DNA of 64,000 bases, from contig NC_066584.1 of NCBI RefSeq assembly GCF_024323335.1, positions 424,166,319 to 424,230,318 of the forward strand. Reading direction: 5' to 3'. A program made the position numbers and the translations under genes. Source of the stretch: Lathyrus oleraceus (taxonomy: Eukaryota; Streptophyta; Magnoliopsida; Fabales; Fabaceae). This document shows positions 36,270 through 47,571 of the stretch, in pieces. Position 1 is the stretch's first letter; each line of letters begins with the position of its first letter. Below the pieces are notes generated by a model, which had not been told where the DNA came from, ran no database searches, and worked only from the letters and a program-made list of their open reading frames with translations.

Positions 36270-38257
36270 CTTCCCCGTAGTTGAAGCGGGAGGTGGACGG
36301 ACGCTGAGGTTGTCTCTGAAGTCTTGAAAAAGTATGAGAGGAAGTCGTTTGGTAAAAATATCCGTGATTTGATGTTTCGAGGGGATATGGAGAACCCTGA
36401 CTTGACCCCGATCAACCTTTTCACGAACGAAATGAATGTCCATCTTAATGTGTTTCGTTCGTTGATGCTGAACTGGGTTACTTGAGATGTAGATGGCACT
36501 AACATTGTCACAGTACACAATGGTGGCTTTATGAATAGGGCATTGTAACTCAAGAAGAAGGTTTCGTAACCAGCAGGATTCAGATACCACATTGGCAATT
36601 CCACGGTATTCTTCTTCAGCAATAGAGTGTAAGAGTGTGGGTTTTCGTTTAGATGATCAAGAAAGTAGATTGTCACCAAGATACACACAGTAGCCGGAAG
36701 TGGAACGTCTAGTGTCAGGACATCCGCCCCAATTTGCATCTGTGTAAGATAGTAATGAATTAGTAGAGGAGGGATAGAGATGTAAACCGTGTTTTGTGCC
36801 CTGAACGTAGCGTAATATCCTGCAGAGAGCATGCATGTGGGTGTCCATCGGATTATGCATAAAGAGACAGATTTATTGAATCACATATGAGATATCAGGT
36901 CGTGTGAAGGTAAGATACTGGAGGGCACCTACAAGACTACAGTAGAGAGACAGATCCTCATGTGGGACACTATGTGCGACACTCATCTTGGGTTTTGTTT
37001 CAACTGGAGTTGGACAAGTTTTGCATGAAGACATGTCGGCTCGTGAGAGGATGTCTTTGACATATTTCTTCTGCGTGAGGAATAAACCATGCTTATGGCG
37101 AGTGACGACAATACCCAGGAAGTAGTTGAGATGTCCTAAGTCTTCATAGAAAACTCATAGTTGAAGAGAGAGATGATGGATTTCCGCAAAGCATCAGAGG
37201 AGGTGGTGAGGATGATATCATCTATATACAGTAAAAGGTAGGCTAGATGAGAGTCTTTCTTGTAGATGAATAGAGAGTGATCACACTTGCTTTGGTAAAA
37301 CCAAATCGGTGAAGTATAGTAATCAAACCTCTTGTACCAAGCTCTAGGGGTTTGTTTGAGCCCATATAGTAATTTACGAAGACGACACACGTGATCAGGA
37401 TGTTTGGAATCTCCGAATCCTAATGGTTGATACATGTAAATTGTTTCATTGACTTCACCATGGAGGAATGCATTCTTGACATCTAATTGATGAATGTGCC
37501 AAGATTTAGAAAGAGAAAGACCGAGAACAGTGTGAATGGTAGCCGGTTTGACAACTGGGCTAAAAGTTTCTCCACAATCAATGCCAACCTATTGACCTGC
37601 ACCATCACCTACAAGTTGGGATTTATGCCTCTCAAAGGAACCGTCAAATTTTTCTTTATGTCTAAAAATCCAAATAGATCTTATAACATTAACATCAGGC
37701 GGTCGTGGTACTAAATCCCACGTATTATTTTTAATTAAAGCATTATATTCATCATGCATGGCCATTTTACAATTAGGGTCCTTAAGTGTAGACACTGGAT
37801 TCCTAGGGTGGGGGGATTTTGTGACATGAGTGAGTAAACTATAGTATTTTTGGTTAGGTTTAAAAATGCCATGTTCACTCCTAGTGATGGGTTTTGTGTT
37901 GGCTTGGGCGGTAAGTTGATAGATAGGGGGAAGATTGTTTTGCAAGGTATGCTTTGATTGTGGGGAGGGGAGTGATGAGTTTAGAGTAGGGGTTGAGGGA
38001 GTAGTGGGCCGTATTATTTGAGGGAGTGTATTTGGAAAAGGTGTGGTGTAGGCCATGTTTGGAGAGGTGTTTGGTTTTGAAGGAGGGACCGATGAATTGT
38101 TTTGGTCTTGGGTCATGATATGGTTGATGAGATAAGGGGGTAAGTCATTGTCGAGAAACATGTAGGTAATAGATTGAGGGGTGTGCAACTTTGCATAGGG
38201 AAAGGTGGACTCATCAAACAAAACATGAAGACAAATGATTATTTTGTTTGTTGTCAT
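36264..38257 (-). pseudogene. pol: Ale-like copia RT-RNase H
   Basis: Minus strand. A Pro/Ser-rich linker (38257 on) runs into MAMHDEYNALIKNNTWDLVPRPPDVNVIRSIWIFRHK (about 37760-37640), the copia RT start. Then come YMYQPLGFGDSKHPDHVCRLRKLLYGLKQTPRAWY and the catalytic YIDDIILTTSS (about 37220). RNase H follows with SLVGALQYLT, LCRILRYVQGT, SYTDANWGGCPDTRRSTSGYCV and AEAEYRGIA, then DNVSAIYIS...RTKHIKMDIHFVREKV. A stop replaces Trp in S*SSKR (about 36657), and a frameshift precedes the last part. The RT motif is intact but the frame is broken, so the protein would not be made. Confidence 0.85.
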
Positions 38258-38589
38258 ATCGAGACACTTATAACCATGATGATTGGACGAATACCCAAGA
38301 AAGACACATGGTGTGGAGCAAGGTTAAAGTTTGTGGATGGTATTTGAGGGGAATAGAGGAAAGCTTAGACAACCAAAAACATGTAGATGAGAGTATGACG
38401 AGTTTTTGTTATATAACATGTAGAGAGGTGACTGGAAATTAATTGACTTGCTTGGCAAAATGTTAGAAATATAGGTGGTCATTTCTAGAGCATAATGCCA
38501 AAATGAAGGAGGTAGAGATGCATGAATTAATAAAGTTCGAATAATGTTATTAATGGACTTGATTTTTCGCTCAGCTTTACCATTTTGAG

Positions 38590-39411
38590 AGGAGGTTTAA
38601 GGACAAGAGTAACGAAAAGATATGCCATTAAGTTCACACATTTTTCGAAAATTGTTAGACATGTATTCGTCACCATTATCACATTGAATTGTTTTGATTT
38701 CCCGTTGAAATTGTGTTTTAATGTAAGCTCTTAGATTTTGGAAAATAGGATAAACTTGAGATTTTTGTGAAATAGGGAATGTCCACAATTTTTTTAATAG
38801 TTATCCAGGAATAAAACATAATATTTGTGACCTGTTGAGCTTAAAACGGGAGATGTCCATACATCACTATGTAGAATATCAAATGGCAACAAACTATTAT
38901 TATGGGAATTAATGAAAGGAAATTTTATGTGTTTACCAAGAGGACATGAATTACAAAAATATGAATGTAATTTACTGGAGTTATTACATTCGACCAATCT
39001 ATTTTTACGAAGAAAAGACAAAACATGTTCGCCCGGATGTCCTAGACGATTATGCCAAATAAATGGTGACAAAGCTGCAAAGATGGATGGATGCTTGGCT
39101 TTATTTTTGGTCATGTGGTTGGTAATGGGGTAAAGGTCACCTTGACTTTCACATCTCATGATAGGCATCCCCGTCTGAAATTCCTTCACAGAAAAACCAA
39201 ACGGGTCAAATTCAATTGAAACATTATTATCTGTAGTAAATTTACGAACCAACACTAAATTTTTAATTAGATTTGGAGTGTGAAGCACATTGTTTAGGAT
39301 AAAAGGTGGGTGGGGGTTATCTAGATGTGTACTACCGAAACCATAAATTGGAACAGAATGACCATTTCCGACAATGATTTTATTATTTTTGCTAAATTAA
39401 AATAAGATGAG
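38590..39411 (-). pseudogene. pol: Ale-like copia integrase
   Basis: Minus strand. NNVLHTPNLIKNLVLVRKF (protease tail to GAG-pre-integrase) is followed by the zinc-binding part WHNRLGHPGEHVLSFLRK..LVECN...CNSCPLGKH and the first catalytic Asp in ILHSDVWTSP (about 38850). The frame shifts near 38794. Then the second Asp is seen in IQCDNGDEYMSNNF (about 38690). GISFRYSCP ends before a stop at 38597, and the Glu part is beyond it in a degraded stretch (38260-38590). Inactive. Confidence 0.8.
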
Positions 39412-40525
39412 AGATTACCTTGCGAGGATGTCATGTGAGGGGTGGCTTCAGTGCCCATGTACCAAGAGGGGTCTGGCTGAGCATGATTGAGGGTGTTGAA
39501 AGCACTTTCAATGTCAGTAGGGCTGGTAGTATTAACATTGAAAGTAGCCTGCTGAGGTTTGGGCCCAAGAATTCCACTTTGTTGGGGCTTAGGACCATTA
39601 TTTGGTCTATTCCAATTTGAGGTTGGGTAAGGGCAAGGTGGGTAATTCCAAGGACCCCATTGTTGCCAAGGTGGGTAATTCCATGGCTGCCACTGTTGTT
39701 GTTGTTGCCCGTGATTTCCTCTTCCGGAATTTCTACTGCCACGATTCGGTTTCTTTCCTATATGACCATGATATGTCGATGGAGATAGTTAGGAGTTTGA
39801 AGTATAGGATGAAGGTTTGGGTGCAGGTTCGGTGGCCGGAGCTTTAGCCATGAGAGCGTCTGAAACAAAGGAGGCGTGTGATTCGCGAGCGGCACGCTGC
39901 AACATGGTTGATTCCTCGAGTTCCAGCCGTGATCGTGTTGTGGCGAAGGTGGGGAGAGGGTCGTGTTGTTGTATATATGTGACAAACCCAACGTATGCAT
40001 CAGTGAGACCGGATATCATTTTAAGCACCATTCGTGTGTTAGTGGCCGGAGAGTCGACGTTGGCGAGTTGATTAGATAGAGTTTTGAGGCGGTTGCAGTA
40101 CGCTTTTGTCAATGGAAAATCGTTCAGGTTTGTGTTGCTGAATTGATTTTCTAATTATACAGCACGTGAATGCTTGTTATCATGAAACATAGCGGCGATG
40201 CGCTTCCAGCATTCTTCGGCGGTGTCATTGACGACGAGGATTGATTGAAGAATATCCTGCGAGACGGTTGCGTACATCCATTCCAGTATCACCGCATCAA
40301 GCCGATTCCAAAGTTCAGAATCGTTAGCCTTAAGGTCTGTTGATGCTTGTATGACTTGTGCATCCGATGATAGGATGATGTGATCAAGTACGTTGTGACA
40401 CGTGCTTGCACCTTGAAGAGGGAAGACCATGAGAGATAGAGATTAGAATCATTTTCCAATGTCACCCGGATTATGGTTTTGACAATGTTGATGGCGAAGG
40501 CGGAGTGGAAGTTGGGTTTCGCCAC
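39412..40525 (-). pseudogene. gag-pro: Ale-like copia gag-protease
   Basis: Minus strand. The gag start [39 protein letters not shown] is the family's NIKTHIPVTLE..NY..W..LF motif, then a frameshift. [25 protein letters not shown] and [20 protein letters not shown] follow, then [18 protein letters not shown] and [18 protein letters not shown] (UBN2-type gag). A Gly/Arg/Gln-rich stretch (about 39740-39650) precedes the protease, whose active site reads WYMGTEATPHMT where the family has WYMDTGATSHMT: both Asp and Gly are changed. Multiple frames. Inactive. Confidence 0.82.
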
Positions 40526-40653
40526 CTAAGGAGGATTGGTTTGAGAGGTTGATGAAGTGTCATCAGAAGTTTAGGAATGAGAGTTTATTTCTGTCATGGT
40601 AAAACAGAGGATTAGTGGCGGTGAGAAGAGTTTAGATTAGGATCGTGACAAAA

Positions 40654-40662
40654 CTGATACCA
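40654..40662 (-). promoter_or_regulatory. Ale-like element PBS (initiator Met tRNA)
   Basis: TGGTATCAG on the minus strand directly beside the 5' LTR at 40663, the standard copia primer site. Confidence 0.8.
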
Positions 40663-40780
40663 TGTAAGTAATTTAATCCCTGCCTTTTCATTGATAAGAC
40701 TACTCATTATATACAATTATGATGTATACCAATTATAGAGATATCCTAATAATTATACTAATTATAGAGATATTCTAATA
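40663..40780 (-). repeat. Ale-like element 5' LTR (118 bp)
   Basis: Same ends as 36113-36269 but 39 bp shorter, consistent with one deletion between ATACAA repeats. Confidence 0.9.
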
Positions 40781-40965
40781 ACTATATCATTCTCCCCCAA
40801 TGACTTAAAAGTCATTTGTATACGTCGGACATTTTGCTTCAATGCACTATTTGACAAGGATGTTCAAACATGATTTTGTATATATATCTTTGTTATATTT
40901 TTGAGATTGATATAAATAATAATTTTTGCTTTGAAGTAAAATATATTTGGGTTTGTAATATATAC

Positions 40966-41016
40966 TGAGAGAGAGAGAGAGATAGAGATAGAGAGATAGA
41001 TAGAGAGAGAGAGAGA
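40966..41016. repeat. GA/GATA-rich simple repeat
   Basis: Mixed GA, GATA and GAGATA units beside the MITE. Confidence 0.9.
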
Positions 41017-41021
41017 TTAAT

Positions 41022-41184
41022 TGAAATACACTGACAGTGTAAAAGGGTTTTACACCGTCAGTTAATTATAGACATTGGATATTAAAAGAAGTTTGACTTT
41101 TATTTTAAAAATCTATAAAGTAATACAAACGGGTGATGGTGATGAACCGATAGTGTATACTTTTTACACTGACAGTGTATAGTA
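41022..41184. mobile_element. MITE, 163 bp, TSD ATTAAT
   Basis: Terminal inverted repeats of about 23 bp share the core ATACACTG(A/T)CAGTGTAAAA at both ends. ATTAAT flanks both sides (41016-41021 and 41185-41190). It has no coding capacity. The core is itself nearly palindromic (ACACTGACAGTGT). The family was not identified with certainty. Confidence 0.65.
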
Positions 41185-41190
41185 ATTAAT

Positions 41191-41304
<114 letters not shown>

Positions 41305-41338
41305 CAAGTACAAATATATAATTTTTTTTAAATAAAGT

Positions 41339-41620
41339 ATTTCACCACAGTTGATTAAGAAGACAGTGGTGATAGGTAACACACCAAATATTTAATAGCA
41401 TGCAATCTATGAGAGTCGAACTCATGACCTTTATATATTTCACAACAGTTGTTTATTATAATTGTTGTGATAGATAGTGCACTATCTAGTTTATCACAAT
41501 GATCACACGCCCGTGGTGGAAAATAACATACTTACAACCACACCCTATCTCACAACGGTTGGTCAACTGTGATGGTATCACATTTTCCAACCGTTGTGAA
41601 AAGTGTTTTCCGTAGTAGTG
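41339..41620 (-). repeat. CACTA-2 right subterminal and terminal repeats
   Basis: Palindromic words at 41343-41372 (ACCACAGTTG...GACAGTGGTGATA), 41441-41472 (CACAACAGTTG...AATTGTTGTGATA) and 41551-41600 (ACAACGGTTGGTCAACTGTGATGG, then CAACCGTTGTGAAA). The terminus TTTTCCGTAGTAGTG ends at 41620. It mirrors the left end, including a ggtcatgagttcga-like block at about 41402-41432 that matches catggattcgaa near 10705. Confidence 0.65.
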
Positions 41621-41910
41621 AAACTAGGTCTGTATGTAAAAACTATACTTTGTGAGATTGTGAAAACTAAACTCTCTAAGATGTAAAACATGTATGTCAC
41701 ATTTCACTACTGTTGATAAAAATGACAGTGATGAAAAATATTTTTATTTTAATATAAATATATAAATTATGGGGACACACTATTTTAAAAAAAAAAAAAA
41801 AGGAAAATTGAAACTGCATGAATTCGAAGCGTGTATTCATTGATCGATCACCAAGATTGTTAATCAGAACCGGGTGAAAAGTGTTTTGATAAATAAAAAA
41901 ATGAAAGCGT
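41621..41910. other. Possible right remnant of CACTA-1
   Basis: Beyond the CACTA-2 terminus there is another subterminal-type palindrome (TTTCACTACTGTTG...GACAGTGATGAAAA, about 41700-41737), a 15-base A run at 41795-41809 and a gcatgaattcgaa block. With the similar repeats left of 10539, this suggests CACTA-2 landed inside an older relative. No gene. Confidence 0.35.
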
Positions 41911-43447
41911 CTAAATAAGATTTATTAAATTCGTTGATTAAATGATCGAAGTTATAAGATATTACGAAATATATATTTTGTAACAGTAGGTCTTAATACG
42001 CTCTTTATAACACCGGTTATTATATTCTCGACTATCCTATCTTTATTTTTAAATATTTTTTTAAAATAGTCCCATAATTAACTTTTTGTATTTTTAATGA
42101 CTTAATTTATTAGTCGGATAGTAACTTATGTAAATGACAATTTCTTTTAGTAAATTCAATATAATATTAAATATAATCAACTATGGTTTTTAATATGTAT
42201 AATCTAATAGATTTTTGTTTATATTTGGTCATAGAGGGAATAGTGGTTAATGGAAATAGCTACTACACCATTACAATAATAGCAACATGATCACTTTGAA
42301 AGCCGACTTTGCATGATTTTTGGTGGGTGAAAAAGTGAGTAAAATCTCGAAGCAAGAGAAGCAAAGCTTTGAATGATGAAAAAGAGAAATGTGAGAGAAT
42401 GAAAATGACGATGGTTCCAAAATCAAAGGCATTGCTTTGGGAACAAGAAGCCAAAATAATATGGTTAAGGTCCCCCCACTTGATTTAACACAATCACACC
42501 AAATGACCAGCCTTGGTCGGTGACTTGGAATCCTCATGGGACCCTATTTACATCAATTTTGAGAATGTTTTCATTAAAAGGATCAACTGTACCGTTTAAT
42601 ACACCTTTCTCATTATTCCTTTCCTTTTCATATCTTAACTCTCCAATTTATTATTTAAAGAAATTTTCAAAATTAATATTTTATATTTATTTATTACTTA
42701 TATAGTTTGAGATATTATTAAGCTTCATGCTGATCTTTTATTGGCGTGTTTTAAATAAAATGGGGGCGTGATTAGAAAAGCTTGGGTGTAGATAAAGCAA
42801 CATGTATAGATCTTTTTATTTATGGGCCAAACAATGTGCTTGCAACATTTTCAACATGATCTCATCCCTAACTTGCAACATTTGCCTTTTGTTGTCTTAC
42901 TAAGTCATTGCTGGCTGTTATCAAGTATGATTTATATTATAATATTATTATATGTACATGCATTTTTATTTAATTATATTATTTTTTATCAGTTACGATT
43001 TTTAATTAATAGTTGATCAAATTAAAATGATTTAATTAATTGATATTGGTTCACTATGAATAAATGTTTGGAAGATTCCTTTCAAAATAATGAGAACTCT
43101 TAAAATGGAAAGGTTCAAAGACATCAAAAACTTTGATGTATTAGACAAAGTGAAATGGATGTTAAAAGTTTGTTGCTTGTCTATTGATTGCATGTTTTGA
43201 TTATCTTTTTAGTAAATGAATTTCCTCACTATTAGGTTTCTGCACATATTTTAAAATTGAGCATTTTTATTAAAATATATTTTGCATGCCTATATAAGAC
43301 CTTTGAGTTAAAGTCGATGTAAAATGATTTAGGTCAATAAGTCTATAATTTAAATTAAGAAACTCATATAAGCATGACTCAAAACAAACTATGTATCAAT
43401 TTAAGTCATGAACATTTTATTTTTCACTAGATTGCAATTCGGGAAAC
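41911..43447. other. AT-rich stretch without recognised genes
   Basis: I see no recognisable gene. One plus-strand open stretch of about 43 codons (about 42356-42487, reading ...MVPKSKALLWEQEAKIIW... to a stop) has protein-like composition but no start and no family match. The minus-strand frames here are hydrophobic and look accidental. Confidence 0.4.
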
Positions 43448-43760
43448 ATGACTCGAATCAAAGAAATGTGTGACTTGAATCATGAGCTGAATGAGAAAAT
43501 AAGAGTTTACCACTAGAAATGTGATTTGAATCACAAGATCTCCTTACTCGAATTAGAACAGGGCTTGATTCAAATCGCATGATAGCTTGACTTGAATCAT
43601 GTATGAACTTCTCATTTAGAGTTCATATCGGGACAGGTGACTCGAATAAAAATTTCCTTGACTAGAATCACATGACTCGAATCAAACTTGCAAGTTTTTC
43701 ATTTTATGTTATTGACTCAAGTCATTCTCTCACTTGACTAAAATAAATTCTTTTGCTCTT
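43448..43760. repeat. Cluster of GACTCGAATCA-like words
   Basis: About eleven variants of GACT(C/T)GAATCA in both orientations within 310 bp, irregularly spaced (from about 43449 to 43755). They are not a strict tandem repeat. The core TGACTCGAATCA is nearly palindromic and contains TGACTC, a bZIP-type site. This could be the regulatory part of an old LTR. Confidence 0.55.
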
Positions 43761-44769
43761 GAATCAAATCAAATGGTAAATTTTACTCATTTTTACTGCA
43801 TAATCTGAAGCACATATATAAACAAAATTTTCTTTCTCTAGCTCATAAGTATCATAATTATTGACAAACCAACTATATTTTGTCAATCACACAAACTTTC
43901 TGTCTCAAATTCAAATTGAAGAAAAACTTCATTGAGTGTTGATTTTGTGAGATTTGATTAAGTGTTGTGTGAGATTCTTTTTTGAGTGATGTGCATGTGC
44001 ATTTCTCATCTTAAGAGAGTGTGAGATCTAGTGTGAGGAGGTTCATTAGGTATTATGATGAATTGTGTATATTCATTTTTAGATAGAAGAACCAGGTTGT
44101 AATTATGTTTGGAGATTATCAATCCAATGAAAAAAAAGAGCTTTCTTCTCCAAGGGAAATTTTAATAGGATCGAGTGAAGATTGTTGCAGACAAAATTTG
44201 GAGTGCTTTGGTTCTGAGAAGGTGAATTGATTCAAGGTCGAGTGAAGATCTTGAGGAATCACACATTAGTGAGATTTATACATCGAAAGGAGAATCAAAA
44301 TTCAGATATGAGTTGATGAGCGATTGCTTTAAGTTTTTAGTATTGTCTATGATTATCATATTATGTTAAAAGACACTTTGTAAATTTTGTGAATTTAGTG
44401 AAAGACTAAAAATATTCAATGACTTTCCATCGGAGACTGGATTAGCTGCTAGCCAGGATGAATGCATTAAACCATTATAAATCACAATGCACATTCTCTC
44501 ATTTCCTTACTCTTTTATTTTGCGTATAATATTAAAGATTTAGGTTTTAATCGGGTTTTATAACTGAATGTGGCTAGGTTTTCTTGCTGATAGCAATTAA
44601 ATATTTAAGCGTAAGTCCGTGATAGATCTAGTCTACTAAATATTTGTTCTAATGGTTATATCTGTACAAACTTGTAATATTAGATTGATATTTAAGTCAC
44701 TACTACTTTCTTTCCTATCGGATCAATAGTCATGGTCTTTGTTTGATTAGCCACCTTTTTTTCTTTTCC
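43761..44769 (+). other. Possible old LTR (3' part)
   Basis: No coding signal. The sequence has the feel of the downstream half of a plant LTR: direct words such as tcgagtgaagat twice (about 44173 and 44240), then a run ending in AT-rich DNA. I could not find a matching partner LTR, a PBS or a TSD in the window, so this is a weak call. Confidence 0.25.
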
Positions 44770-45406
44770 TACCCCCACCGCCTTTGGGATCTGCCTCTTT
44801 TGTCTAGAGGTTTCGATAGGCTTCAAGTGTAGGGCCGTAACCTTTTTCCCAACTTTTTTGTTTCGCTGGTAACGCCTCCATTATATTCTGGTCAGTGGAT
44901 TCTTCCCTTTGAAGTTGGGATAAACCACATATCCCCTTGTCTTGACCTTCTTTTTCGGAGATGATGTTTCTTTCTCTAACTCCAATACTCTCCATTTTGG
45001 TCTATTGCCCCCCTTTTGGTTCACGAATTTTACCCACTTCTCCTGTGGAACATTCGTTGGCAGAAGGAAAGTCTTTGGTTGAGGATGTTGGAAACTGCCT
45101 CATGTACTCTTTGTTTCGTCCTGGTGCTCCACGTTTGTCGAACACGAATCTAGGGACAACATGCTTTTCATCTTTCAATGCCTTCTTTCCAGAATCCAAT
45201 CTTTTAGCGGCTTTCTCGTCGAACACCACACTACAAATAGGACATAAGAGTGCTTTTGACATACTTACTCTGCATTTCTCTTGGAAATCTGCTAGGTTTT
45301 CACCTGGTTGGGGATAGGCTGACTCCAATCCATTTTCAGCCTTTTTGTCGAAACCATCAGTAGTTTCAACCATCATTACTTCAAAAGACTCATCTAAGTA
45401 CACCAA
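44770..45406 (-). pseudogene. Gag C-terminal remnant of an unplaced Ty3/gypsy element
   Basis: Minus-strand frame of 134 codons (45406-45002) that runs on with shifts and stops to about 44770. Features: YLDESFEVMMVE, an acidic linker, ESAYPQPGENLADFQEKCR, ALLCPICSVVFDEKAAKRLD and FVFDKRGAPGR, then KGKNPLTRI*WRRYQRNKK. As I recall them, several legume Tat-type gag proteins carry a similar CPRCSAVFDK...NPMTR.QWRR.QR region before protease. It abuts the truncated start of Ogre-B's LTR at about 45403, so one of the two inserted into or was joined to the other. Not part of Ogre-B, which has its own gag. Confidence 0.45.
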
Positions 45407-46748
45407 AATACGAAAAATATGTCATTGTATAGCTTTACTTCTTTTGTAGGTAGTGTGTGCATCCACCTATGCCTTATCAAGCTCATAACTAGGCTTTGAG
45501 ACCCTCAATGCAAGGAGATCCATCAAGAGTTGGTTCATAATGTTTATAGACATCATATATGGATCCCCATAATCTTCATTTATCATTTTGATCAAGAATT
45601 CATAAAGAGTTTGAAGCTTGTTTTCCTTGGAAGCCCTAATTCATCTACGTATCTTATGTGACTTCTTCAGCAAGTTTCTTCAACATTTGATCAAATATTT
45701 CAAGGGATACTTCATTGTACATCATATTATACATATATGATCCTCCATGAGTCCCAAATATCAAGAGAACTTCATGTTTGCAAGTTGGTTCATTGTGGTT
45801 GATCAGACAAAGTCAACTGGTCAAAACTGGGGTTCACTAGACCTTATCTCCTACAATTTTTGTCATATGAAATGATTCCAAGAGAAAACTTACTCCTTAT
45901 GACATTCCAAACAACTTTCATTTTAAGTTCAAGAGTTATTTTTGCTTGGAAAGCCATTTTTTAGGGTGAAAGGTTATAGGTCATTTTGTTTGTGCCCTAG
46001 TTAGGAGGTCAACTTCCAAGGACCACAACTTTCTCAATTTTTATGCGATGAAGGCCATCCAAGTTTCATGATCAAATTCAAGATGTCTTATCGAACTTTT
46101 ATTCTTTGAGAAACTTAATATTCAACTTTCAAGGGCATGTGCCAAGAGGAAACATTATAGGTCTTTTTAAGCAATTACCATTGAACAAAAGATTTTCCTC
46201 AACTTCTAAAATGCATAACTCCTCCATTCCAAATCCAAATGATGTCAAATTTGTGACCAAATTAAAGCGGTTTGAAATATCTACAACTTTTATGAAGGAA
46301 CTTTTTCCATTTGAAGCCCATAAAAAAGTTATTTAATGTGGAAGAAGTGAACATTTGACTTGGGACTTAGAAAAATTTCAATTATATTTGATTTCCCAAA
46401 CATCCACCTCAAAATTCATCATGATCCAAACTTCAAATGGAAAAGTGTTCAATATGAAAGTTGTTCCCCTTGATCTCACCTTTCCAAAAGGTCCAAGATC
46501 ATTTCATTTGGCCAAGAATTGGATGACTTGCGCATGGTTTTTCTTCAAGATTCCATTTGGATGAATCTCATGATCACATTTCAATTTCAAATGCATGGCT
46601 ACATGACACACTTTTTGCATTACTCATGATGAAATTTGGACCTGATTACATCATTTGATAGGCCTATCACACGCCCATGCAACCATGCAAGTGAAGATTA
46701 CTATTTTTGGCATTTTTATGGAAGGGTGTGAAAACCAATTGCATTGCC

Positions 46749-46757
46749 TATAAATAC
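46749..46757 (+). promoter_or_regulatory. TATA box, Ogre-B LTR
   Basis: TATAAATAC in the context TTGCCTATAAATACAACCCC, at the place matching the Ogre-A TATA boxes. Confidence 0.65.
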
Positions 46758-47447
46758 AACCCCTTCTGCTCAGAATTGGGGACACCTTACCCAAGCTTTG
46801 ATCCTGCAACCGTAACCCTCACCATTAGAGGATAAACTTGAAGGTTTTCAATTGAAAATCGAGTTTCAATTTCACTTCTATGTTGAAGTTGAAACTCCAA
46901 GAGTCTAAGTCATTCTTTGATCAAATTCAACTCTTGCAAGCTTCTGAAGTCAAGCCAAGGCCAATTGGAAGCAAGATCAAGCAAGATTCAAGCTCCTTAA
47001 AGGTGAATTTTTAGAAACTTCATCTCTTTGATTCTCTCTCAATTCTTCACCATTCTCTTTGATTTTTGGTTGGCTGAAGCCCTACCAATGTAGACAATAA
47101 TATTGAGTTGCTTTGAGGTCAAATCAAAGCAACTCAGTTCATGATCCTCAAAATTCAAATCCATGTATCTTTCTATATACTTGGAATTGAAGAAAATTGA
47201 GGCTAGATTTGAGATCCTGAGCATTTTTCCTTTGAATTCATGTCCTTGTTTTTCATTTTAACGAATGTGGATGATGGACCAGTCCGGTGAGGTCCACCGG
47301 AGAAGAAGACCGGAACCCTAGCTCCGGCGGTGTGTTGGCACTCTCACATCCCTTTGATCTTGTTTAAACGTTTTAATCTGGTCCCTTGCTTTTGCATACC
47401 ATCGCTATGACGCGTTGACTGAGGTGTATGGTGTGTAGCGCGTGCGT

Positions 47448-47493
47448 GGCCATCAGATCTGCCACCTCAATTAATAAGGGAGATCTGATGGCC
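47448..47493 (+). promoter_or_regulatory. LTR stem-loop, Ogre-B
   Basis: Arms of 13 bp: GGCCATCAGATCT (47448-47460) and AGATCTGATGGCC (47481-47493). The loop is shared with Ogre-A (GCCACCTCAATTAAT.AGGG). Relative to Ogre-A, three arm positions differ on each side and all stay paired (CTT/AAG against TCA/TGA). It is about 700 nt past the TATA box. Confidence 0.75.
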
Positions 47494-47571
47494 CTTGTTT
47501 TTTCTATTTTCTTTTTTATTTCTGATTTTTCATTTAATCCATTTAATTTATTTTATTCATAGAAACTTCAT

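Larger units (their letters stand above)
36113..40780 (-). mobile_element. Ale-like Ty1/copia element, TSD ACTAC/ACTAT
   Basis: Compact 4.67 kb copia element on the minus strand with short LTRs (36113-36269 and 40663-40780). The flanks are ACTAC (36108-36112) and ACTAT (40781-40785), a TSD with one change. A PBS adjoins the right LTR. Order gag, protease, integrase, RT, RNase H is that of Ty1/copia. Very short LTRs and the gag type suggest the Ale lineage, which is tentative. Stops and frameshifts are present throughout. Confidence 0.92.

Noticed and set aside
36251..36832. Minus-strand open frame of 193 codons ending in the copia LTR
   Set aside because: Out-of-frame shadow of the copia RNase H; its translation lacks family motifs while the other frame has them.
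41400..41432. A possible tRNA fragment or SINE from the GTTCGA-type word
   Set aside because: No A box, no cloverleaf and no 3' tail; it lies inside the CACTA subterminal array.
41795..41809. A-run as a LINE/SINE poly-A tail
   Set aside because: No reverse transcriptase or SINE body upstream and no TSD; more likely a low-complexity run in the CACTA remnant.
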